From: Clostridium bovifaecis
Lineage (GTDB): Bacteria; Bacillota; Clostridia; Clostridiales; Clostridiaceae
Direction of reading: 5' to 3'
DNA: 64,000 nt
Assembly: GCA_009738435.1 (NCBI GenBank)
Contig: CP046522.1
Location: forward strand, 1,457,249-1,521,248
Both the position numbers and the translations under genes were made by a program. Below are positions 57,546 through 64,000 of the stretch, piece by piece. The notes below the pieces were generated by a model. That model had not been told where the DNA came from. It searched no databases and worked only from the letters and a program-made list of their open reading frames with translations. Positions within the stretch are counted from its first letter, which is position 1. Each line of letters begins with the position of its first letter.

Positions 57546-60419
57546 ATGAAGAAAAAATTGCATTTGGGATTGGATGTAGGTTCAACAACAGTTAAATTGG
57601 TAGTTCTAGATGAAAATGACGGTTTGGTCTATGGCAATTACAAACGTCATTTTTCAGATATTAAAAGCACTATTGTTAATTTAATTGAAGAAGCATATAC
57701 AAAATTTAATGATTGCAGAATAACAATAATGATAACAGGATCAGGTGGACTTGCGGTATCCAAATGGTTAGACGTGCCTTTCATTCAAGAGGTGATTGCA
57801 TCTACTAAGACTGTTGAAAGATTTATACCTCAAACAGATGTGGTAATAGAACTAGGAGGAGAAGATGCCAAGATAATTTACTTTAAGGATGGTATAGAGC
57901 AGAGGATGAATGGTACATGTGCAGGAGGGACAGGCGCCTTTATAGATCAAATGGCAGTACTGCTTCAAACGGATGCACAAGGATTAAACGATATGGCAAA
58001 AAACCATAAAGTGATTTATCCTATTGCTTCTCGATGCGGAGTTTTTGCAAAAACTGACATTCAGCCTCTTTTAAATGAGGGAGCAGCGAAGGAAGATTTA
58101 GCAGCTTCTATATTTCAAGCAGTGGTTAATCAAACCATTAGTGGACTTGCATGCGGGAAACCTATAAGAGGGAATGTAGCTTTTCTAGGAGGACCATTAT
58201 ATTTTCTATCAGAACTTAGAAGCAGATTTACAGAGACCTTAAAACTCAAGGATAATGAAGTGATTTTTCCAGAAAATTCACAGCTTTTTGTGGCTATGGG
58301 GGCAGCTTTAGCATCTAAAGAAAGTAATGAGATTTCATTTTTGGCTCTTCACAATAAGCTTCCTGGGCTTAAAGGCGCTTCAGAATATGAGGTAAACAGA
58401 TTAAGAGCTCTTTTTGCTAATGAAGAAGAGTTAAATGAATTTAATGAAAGACATTCGAAGTACAAAGTCAAAAGAACTAATCTTTCACAATATGAAGGAG
58501 ATTGTTTTTTAGGGGTAGATGCAGGGTCTACAACTACTAAAGCAGCTCTAATAGGAGAGGATGGTTCTTTACTTTACTCCTATTATGGAAGTAATCAAGG
58601 CAAACCATTGGCTCTTACTATAGAAATCTTGAAGGAAATTTATGGGAAGCTCCCGCCAAAAGCCAAGATAGCAAGTAGTGCAGTAACTGGATATGGAGAA
58701 GGACTTATAAAGAGTGCTTTAAAGATAGATATAGGTGAAATTGAGACTATAGCTCACTACAAAGCTGCTGATTTCTTTCTGCCAGGTGTAGATTTTATTT
58801 TAGACATTGGTGGACAAGATATGAAGTGTATGAAGGTAAAGGATGGAGTAATAGATAGTATAATGCTAAATGAAGCATGCTCTTCAGGCTGTGGCTCCTT
58901 TATAGAAACTTTTGCAAAGTCTCTAAATATGAGCGTCCAAGACTTTGCAAAGGCAGCTGTACTTTCAAAAGAACCAGTAGATCTTGGCTCAAGATGCACT
59001 GTATTTATGAATTCAAGAGTTAAACAAGCCCAAAAGGAAGGAGCAACTGTAGGAGATATTTCTTCTGGATTATCTTATTCTGTAATAAAAAATGCTCTAT
59101 ATAAAGTTATAAAGCTTAGAAATCCCGAAGATATGGGAGAACGAATTATTGTACAAGGTGGAACCTTTTATAATGACTCAGTTCTTAGGAGCTTTGAACT
59201 GATATCTGAAAGAGAGGTAGTTAGGCCAGATATATCAGGAATAATGGGTGCTTTTGGAGTAGCGCTAATAGCAAGAGAAAGGTACGATAAAAACTATAAA
59301 ACTACATTAATAGGGTTGGAAGGATTGAATAATCTTAAAATAAAATCCAATATGGCTAGGTGTGGACTCTGTGGGAATAACTGCCTTTTAACTATAAATA
59401 AATTTTCTGATGGAGGAATATTTGTATCAGGGAATAGATGCGAAAGAGGAGTTAATAAGGGTAAGAAAAGCAAGGAAATTCCAAACCTTTATGATTATAA
59501 ATATAATAGAATGTTTAACTATATCCCTTTAAGTAAAGAAGAAGCTAAAAGGGGAACCATAGGAATCCCCCGAGTTTTAAATATGTATGAAAATTATCCT
59601 TTCTGGTTTACTTTCTTTAATGAGCTTGGATTTAGAGTAGAATTATCTAGAAGGTCATCAAAGGAAGTTTATGAAATGGGAATGGAAACTATACCTTCAG
59701 AGTCTGCATGTTATCCGGCTAAGTTAGTCCATGGGCATATTATAGATTTAGTTGAAAAGAAAGTTGATATTATATTTTACCCCTGTATACCTGTTGACAA
59801 GAAAGAGCAGGAAGGGGCAGACAATAAGTATAGCTGTCCTATAGTAACATCTTACCCAGAGGTTATAAAAAACAATGTAGATATCTTAAGAGAAAAAAAT
59901 ATACACCTTATGACTCCTTTTCTTCCTATGGATGAGGAAAAAAGGCTCGCTAGAAGACTTTATGAAGAGTTAAAGGGATTGGGGATTTCAAAAAAAGAGG
60001 TGTTAGAAGCTGCAAATAAGGCTTGGGTAGAGAGAGAAAACTGTAGAAATGATATAAGGATAAAAGGTGAAGAAGTACTAGCTTATCTAGAGAGAACTGG
60101 TAAAAAAGGTATAGTTCTTGCAGGTAGACCTTACCATGTGGACCCTGAAATACAGCACGGAATAGCTAGCCTAATAACAGAATATGATATGGCGGTGCTA
60201 ACAGAAGATTCGATAGCTCATCTAGGGGCTGTAGAAAGACCTTTAAGGGTTGTAGATCAATGGGTGTACCACTCAAGATTATACGCAGCGGCCCATTTTG
60301 TAGCAACTAAGGAGAATTTAGAGCTTGTACAGCTGACTTCCTTTGGATGCGGATTAGACGCAGTAACTGCAGACCAAGTGGAGGAAATATTAAAAGGACA
60401 TAATAAATATATACTTTAA
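57546..60419 (+). CDS. 2-hydroxyacyl-CoA dehydratase activase-related protein (double ASKHA + DUF2229)
   Basis: Two BadF/BcrA-type ATPase modules are present, beginning [15 protein letters not shown] (residue ~4) and [17 protein letters not shown] (residue ~320). Each has an Fe-S-type Cys segment ([19 protein letters not shown]). The C-terminal third (from ~residue 640) is DUF2229-like with [21 protein letters not shown] and [14 protein letters not shown]. Related proteins activate radical dehydratases by ATP-driven electron transfer, but this large two-module form has no assigned substrate. AGGAAGG precedes the ATG. The partner gene follows 44 bases later. In other clostridia one ~1400-residue protein covers both, from memory. 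Confidence 0.85.
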   Translation: MKKKLHLGLDVGSTTVKLVVLDENDGLVYGNYKRHFSDIKSTIVNLIEEAYTKFNDCRITIMITGSGGLAVSKWLDVPFIQEVIASTKTVERFIPQTDVVIELGGEDAKIIYFKDGIEQRMNGTCAGGTGAFIDQMAVLLQTDAQGLNDMAKNHKVIYPIASRCGVFAKTDIQPLLNEGAAKEDLAASIFQAVVNQTISGLACGKPIRGNVAFLGGPLYFLSELRSRFTETLKLKDNEVIFPENSQLFVAMGAALASKESNEISFLALHNKLPGLKGASEYEVNRLRALFANEEELNEFNERHSKYKVKRTNLSQYEGDCFLGVDAGSTTTKAALIGEDGSLLYSYYGSNQGKPLALTIEILKEIYGKLPPKAKIASSAVTGYGEGLIKSALKIDIGEIETIAHYKAADFFLPGVDFILDIGGQDMKCMKVKDGVIDSIMLNEACSSGCGSFIETFAKSLNMSVQDFAKAAVLSKEPVDLGSRCTVFMNSRVKQAQKEGATVGDISSGLSYSVIKNALYKVIKLRNPEDMGERIIVQGGTFYNDSVLRSFELISEREVVRPDISGIMGAFGVALIARERYDKNYKTTLIGLEGLNNLKIKSNMARCGLCGNNCLLTINKFSDGGIFVSGNRCERGVNKGKKSKEIPNLYDYKYNRMFNYIPLSKEEAKRGTIGIPRVLNMYENYPFWFTFFNELGFRVELSRRSSKEVYEMGMETIPSESACYPAKLVHGHIIDLVEKKVDIIFYPCIPVDKKEQEGADNKYSCPIVTSYPEVIKNNVDILREKNIHLMTPFLPMDEEKRLARRLYEELKGLGISKKEVLEAANKAWVERENCRNDIRIKGEEVLAYLERTGKKGIVLAGRPYHVDPEIQHGIASLITEYDMAVLTEDSIAHLGAVERPLRVVDQWVYHSRLYAAAHFVATKENLELVQLTSFGCGLDAVTADQVEEILKGHNKYIL

Positions 60420-60463
60420 TTAAAATTGATGAGGTAAGTAATTTAGGTGCAGTAAGAATAAGA

Positions 60464-61831
60464 ATGCGCTCTTTAAAGGCAGCTATAGAGGAAAGAGACA
60501 GAATGGGAATTAAGCCTAAGAACGAGTATAGGCCAATCGAAAAAATACCTTTTACGTCGGAAATGAGACAAAAGCATACGATATTAGCTCCACAAATGTC
60601 GCCGATTCATTTCCAATTTGTGCAAGAAGCCTTTTCTTCTTCAGGGTACAATATGGAAGTTCTTCCGTCTGTTGACAAGGGAGCTGTAGAAGAAGGATTG
60701 AAGTATGTAAACAATGATGCTTGCTATCCATCTATTATAGTTGTAGGACAGATGATAGAGGCTTTAAAGTCAGGAAAGTATGATCCGAACAATACTTCAC
60801 TTATGATCACTCAAACTGGTGGAGGGTGTAGGGCAAGTAACTATGTAGGATTTTTAAGAAAGGCTTTAAAAGAGGCTGGTTTTGAACAAATACCTGTTAT
60901 ATCCTTAAACTATGTAGGACTTGAAAGTAATCCAGGATTTACAATTTCTTATTCAATGATAAAGAAGGCTTTAGTAGCATTGCTGTTTGGAGATTTATTC
61001 ATGAGAGTTCTCTATAGGGTTAGGCCTTATGAGAAGATAACAGGTTCTGCCAATCTTCTTTATGAAAATTGGGTAGAAAAGTGTAAAAAGGTTATAAAAG
61101 AAGGGAACTTTAAGCTTGCCAAGAGATATGTATATGAAATAGTTGAGGATTTTGACAACTTAGAAATTCTAGATATTAAAAAACCAAGAGTGGGAGTGGT
61201 TGGGGAAATTCTTGTAAAATATCATCCTACTGCAAACAATGATATTGTTGGAGTTTTGGAAAGTGAAGGAGCTGAGGCTGTAGTTCCAGATCTTACTGAC
61301 TTTTTCTTATACTGCGCGTATGATGAAACCTTTAAGTATAAATATTTGTCAGGAAACTTTAAATCTAAGATTATAAGTGATGCTGTTATCTGGGCAATCG
61401 AGTATTTTAGAAAAGATATGAAGAAAGCATTAGAGAAAAGCAAAAGATTCCATGCACCTGCAACTATAAAAGAGCTTGCAGAAGGGGCAGAACCTATTCT
61501 TTCTATAGGAAACCAAACAGGAGAAGGCTGGTTCCTAACTGGTGAAATGGTTGAGCTTATAAATAGCGGTGTGAAAAATATAGTATGTCTTCAGCCTTTT
61601 GCTTGCCTTCCAAATCATGTAACAGGAAAAGGTGTTATAAAAGAACTTAAAAGAAGATATAAAGGCGCAAATGTAGTTGCAATTGATTATGATCCAGGTG
61701 CTAGTGAAGTAAACCAGATAAATAGAATTAAATTAATGTTAGCTGTAGCTGATAAGAACTTGGAAGAAGATTATAAGGTGGAGAGTGTATCAACTGCTAT
61801 AAACGAAATTGCTAGCGGAAAGCAATCTTAA
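60464..61831 (+). CDS. 2-hydroxyacyl-CoA dehydratase-like protein (HgdB/CoA activase-associated)
   Basis: The 455-residue protein reads [60 protein letters not shown] and [20 protein letters not shown]. Several Cys ([19 protein letters not shown]) could hold an Fe-S cluster. It is the usual partner of the double-ASKHA activase upstream. The frame is open upstream of the ATG with no clear ribosome site, so the start is uncertain. It may once have been fused to the upstream gene. The substrate is unknown. Confidence 0.82.
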   Translation: MRSLKAAIEERDRMGIKPKNEYRPIEKIPFTSEMRQKHTILAPQMSPIHFQFVQEAFSSSGYNMEVLPSVDKGAVEEGLKYVNNDACYPSIIVVGQMIEALKSGKYDPNNTSLMITQTGGGCRASNYVGFLRKALKEAGFEQIPVISLNYVGLESNPGFTISYSMIKKALVALLFGDLFMRVLYRVRPYEKITGSANLLYENWVEKCKKVIKEGNFKLAKRYVYEIVEDFDNLEILDIKKPRVGVVGEILVKYHPTANNDIVGVLESEGAEAVVPDLTDFFLYCAYDETFKYKYLSGNFKSKIISDAVIWAIEYFRKDMKKALEKSKRFHAPATIKELAEGAEPILSIGNQTGEGWFLTGEMVELINSGVKNIVCLQPFACLPNHVTGKGVIKELKRRYKGANVVAIDYDPGASEVNQINRIKLMLAVADKNLEEDYKVESVSTAINEIASGKQS

Positions 61832-61836
61832 AATTA

Positions 61837-61866
61837 AGAACCCTATGCCTTATGGCATAGGGTTCT
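61837..61866. terminator. bidirectional terminator
   Basis: AGAACCCTATGCC / GGCATAGGGTTCT is a perfect 13-bp stem with a TTAT loop between two convergent genes. Confidence 0.85.
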
Positions 61867-61873
61867 ATACTAT

Positions 61874-62890
61874 CTATTTCTTTAAAACTTTTTCAGCATA
61901 GGAGTTGTTTACTATTGTATCAAAAGCAGGTCTTTCTTTAATTAAATCTTGTTTATAGCCTTGAATTATATCCATTAGCTTATTTAAATCAGCTTCTTTC
62001 AATGTTGGATCTGAAGCAAAAGCATTTATACTTCTGTAGTTCTTAATAACATTAATTATAATGTCTAAGTCACTTCCAGGGAAAAAGGATAGGATAGATT
62101 TTGCGACTTCTTCATCACTATGGTTAGCTACCCAAAGTTGGCCCTTGTAAATTGCATTAGTGAATTTTTCTATAACTTCGGGATTCTTTTCCATATATGA
62201 TTTTGTAGCAAAGAAACAGGTATAAGCAATATTTCCTGCTTCTTTTCCTATGGAGTCTACTATATAGCCTGATTTATCCTTTTCAAGCATACTTCCTGTA
62301 GGCTCAAATAGAGCAACATACTCTCCAGTTCCTGCCTTAAATGCTCCAGCGGTAGCAGTGAAGTCTAAGTTGGTTATAAAAGTTACATCTTTTCCAGGTT
62401 CTAAACCAGATTTCTTTAAAACATATTCAAGAGTCATTTGAGGAACTCCGCCTGGTCTTCCGCCTATTATGGTTTTGCCTTTTAGAGACTTCCAATCAAA
62501 GTTTTTTTCAGGATTTCTTCCAACTAGGAAAGAGCCATCAGTTTGAGTTAACTGCGCAAATAGAATAGGTAAGTCTTGTCGCTTCTGGTTGTAAATATAA
62601 ATTACTTGCTCTGGTCCGCAAAAACCAATGTCAACGCTTCCGCTCAAAACTTGTTGCATAGTTTTATCTGCCCCTTGACCTGTGGAAAGCTCAATGTCTA
62701 AACCCTCTTCTTTAAAGAAGCCCTCGTTTAGTGCTACATACATAGGAGCATAGAAAACTGAACGAACAACTTCGTTTAACTTGATCTTTTGTAAGGTATT
62801 GCTGCTGTCCTTGTTATTACAGCCTGCTAAGGCTATTGAAGTTACAATAAGCACTATAGTTAGGAATGTACCGAGCAATTTTTTTCTCAT
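61874..62890 (-). CDS. ABC transporter substrate-binding lipoprotein (SsuA/NMT1 type)
   Basis: The lipobox LAGC places the lipidated Cys at residue 24. The mature protein has LNEVVRSVFYAPMYVALNEG, FFKEEGLDIELSTGQGADKT and GSVDIGFCGPEQ, typical of the NMT1/SsuA fold that binds sulfonates, nitrate or thiamine precursors. The 338-residue length is normal. It probably works with the SsuB/SsuC-type genes at 53-57 kb, although the dehydratase-type genes lie between on the other strand. Convergent with the activase pair. Confidence 0.9.
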   Translation of the reverse strand: MRKKLLGTFLTIVLIVTSIALAGCNNKDSSNTLQKIKLNEVVRSVFYAPMYVALNEGFFKEEGLDIELSTGQGADKTMQQVLSGSVDIGFCGPEQVIYIYNQKRQDLPILFAQLTQTDGSFLVGRNPEKNFDWKSLKGKTIIGGRPGGVPQMTLEYVLKKSGLEPGKDVTFITNLDFTATAGAFKAGTGEYVALFEPTGSMLEKDKSGYIVDSIGKEAGNIAYTCFFATKSYMEKNPEVIEKFTNAIYKGQLWVANHSDEEVAKSILSFFPGSDLDIIINVIKNYRSINAFASDPTLKEADLNKLMDIIQGYKQDLIKERPAFDTIVNNSYAEKVLKK

Positions 62891-62968
62891 TTTTATTACC
62901 CCCCAATAGAAATACTTTATGTCATAAAATAGTATATGTCAGTATTTCTAAATGGGTGAGTAGGCATA

Positions 62969-63499
62969 TTACTTTTTCCACTTTTCATATAACTCAGGTC
63001 TAAGTTGCTTTAATATCTTAAAAAATTTTTTTGAAGCTTTAAGTTTTCTAAGTCCTGAAATCATATGTTTAGGATATTTTTCTTTTCTGCTGTAGCTATT
63101 CTTTAATCCAATAACTTTTAATTCTCTGCCTTTATTTATAAATATATGTGAAATACCTGTGTCTAGCCTCGAAAAGCCAAGAAGCTGAAAATTTTCGATA
63201 AGATCTATTAAGGAGAGAGCTAAAGTTTCATCTAATCCATTTTTCTTTATATAGTCAATTAAGCATGCTCCATCGACATATTCTCTTATTATATAACCCG
63301 TTCTGTATGAATATACTTTGGGAAAATATTTATTACCTTCGCAGTATTTCAATATAAGGTATTCTCGCCTGCATTCATCAATATTTTTACAAAACTTCAC
63401 TATGGTTTTGCTAGGAGTTAGATATATTAATTCCTTTTTACCACGATGGATTAATTTGCAAGTTGTAAGGTCTATTCCTAAGATATCAATATCTTTCAT
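62969..63499 (-). CDS. kinase-like protein of unknown function
   Basis: The 176-residue protein resembles a reduced protein-kinase/aminoglycoside-phosphotransferase fold: RGKKELIYLTPSKTIVKFCK (N-lobe lysine), GYIIREYVDGACLIDYIKKN (hinge) and LLGFSRLDTGISHIFINKGR (catalytic-loop-like, D-x7-N). The DFG motif is not evident (VIGLKNSYSRKEKYPK instead). The basic C-terminus may bind nucleic acid or membrane. It precedes the substrate-binding lipoprotein gene on the same strand. Activity is uncertain; the family is not known to me. Confidence 0.55.
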   Translation of the reverse strand: MKDIDILGIDLTTCKLIHRGKKELIYLTPSKTIVKFCKNIDECRREYLILKYCEGNKYFPKVYSYRTGYIIREYVDGACLIDYIKKNGLDETLALSLIDLIENFQLLGFSRLDTGISHIFINKGRELKVIGLKNSYSRKEKYPKHMISGLRKLKASKKFFKILKQLRPELYEKWKK

Positions 63500-63625
63500 A
63501 TTAATAACCCCATTTTTAAAGTTATTTCAAAAGGTCGTATTGAGATAGTATATATTTATAAAAAATTTTCTCCTATTATTACAATATTCTCCTTAGGTTG
63601 ATTAAGTGAAAGATAAGGAAAAGTC

Positions 63626-63653
63626 TTGACAGTTTTTAAAATAAAGGTATAAT
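63626..63653 (+). promoter_or_regulatory. promoter of the T-box transcript
   Basis: TTGACA (63626-63631) and TATAAT (63648-63653) with a 16-base spacer, just upstream of the T-box leader. Confidence 0.85.
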
Positions 63654-63679
63654 AAAAAATAATTAAATGTATATGAAAA

Positions 63680-63912
63680 GCAAAGAAAAAGAGGAGTAAA
63701 GATATAAGAGTATTAAGAGAGGAAAACTCATAGGCTGAAAGGTTTTCTATGCAAATTATCTTGAAGGTAGCTTTGGAGCTTCTTTATCGAAATATCAGTA
63801 GATAAAGACGGTGGTCACATCGTTAATTTAATGAGCGCCTGAGTATTTCAGGAATTAAGGTGGTAACGCGCGCTGTCGTCCTTTTGGATTGATGGCGCTT
63901 TTTATTTTATAA
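63680..63912 (+). promoter_or_regulatory. T-box riboswitch leader
   Basis: The leader has the AGAGAGG element and a GGCTGAAAGG-type distal loop of stem I, stem III (CTTTATC / GATAAAG), and the T-box AATTAAGGTGGTAACGCG at 63853-63870. A terminator (GCGC .. GTCC / GGAT .. GGCGC then TTTTTATTTT) ends at about 63912. It senses uncharged tRNA and should control an aminoacyl-tRNA synthetase or amino-acid gene starting beyond 64000, where AAGGAGG is already visible. The specifier codon cannot be assigned safely by eye. Confidence 0.9.
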
Positions 63913-64000
63913 GAATTTTATGAGATAAAATTCTTAAGCGAAAAACAGATAATAGAAGGATTTTATACCGCAAAAGAATTATAAGGAGGATAATAAACTA

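Overview
The window is AT-rich, with G-rich ribosome binding sites and several TTG/GTG starts. It carries clostridial gene families (SAM riboswitch with metNIQ, a trimeric HydABC [FeFe] hydrogenase, exosporium-type CsxC/DUF4489 proteins, agr peptide signalling, 2-hydroxyacyl-CoA dehydratase-type activases and a SASP-like protein). It looks like the chromosome of an anaerobic, spore-forming Clostridium; the species cannot be told from the sequence.

Layout. 1-8.9 kb: truncated M1-like peptidase, SAM-riboswitch-controlled methionine importer, DUF5050 protein, CorA, EamA transporter, remnants of a PocR-domain gene and an IS1182-type transposase, ilvE and tRNA-Leu(CAA). 9-13 kb: YibE/F protein followed by a decayed patch (AIM24 remnant, frameshifted secreted protein, IS110-type stub, two broken small genes). 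13-20.7 kb: polA, coaE, lytic transglycosylase, tRNA-Leu(UAA), ACT protein, Met-rich protein, acetyltransferase, NlpC/P60 and SPOR proteins. 20.7-31.3 kb: cell-shape and division cluster DUF4321-maf-radC-mreBCD-mrdA-minCDE-rodA-mgsA. Two related structured RNA elements, each followed by a terminator, lie after minE and after mgsA. 31.7-38.4 kb: Ser/Thr kinase, LDCC-motif peptide, HydABC hydrogenase (with a perfect Rex-type palindrome upstream of hydC) and rubredoxin. 38.5-42.9 kb: spore-surface locus with three CsxC-like paralogues, a DUF4489 protein and a SASP-like protein. 43.2-50.2 kb: DUF4912 and GH57 glucan enzyme, ilvC with a leuA stub, M16 peptidase, RecX, transglutaminase-like protein. 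50.5-52.7 kb: agr locus in D-C-B order without agrA. 52.7-63.5 kb: TPR protein, SsuC-like permease, an ABC ATPase gene split by a 2.5-kb serine-recombinase element, two dehydratase-activase-type genes, a substrate-binding lipoprotein and a kinase-like protein. The window ends with a T-box leader whose regulated gene lies outside.

Most notable: (1) the recombinase element sits between two 17-bp direct repeats inside the ATPase gene, and removing it rebuilds an uninterrupted 254-residue frame; (2) the agrD-like peptide appears to have Thr where the ring-forming Cys/Ser is expected; (3) the twin RNA-plus-terminator elements around rodA-mgsA match no class I recognise. At least nine otherwise well-preserved genes (including mreC, rodA, hydB and recX) carry small frame breaks, mostly one base in a short homopolymer. 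Sequencing error is the simplest explanation for those.
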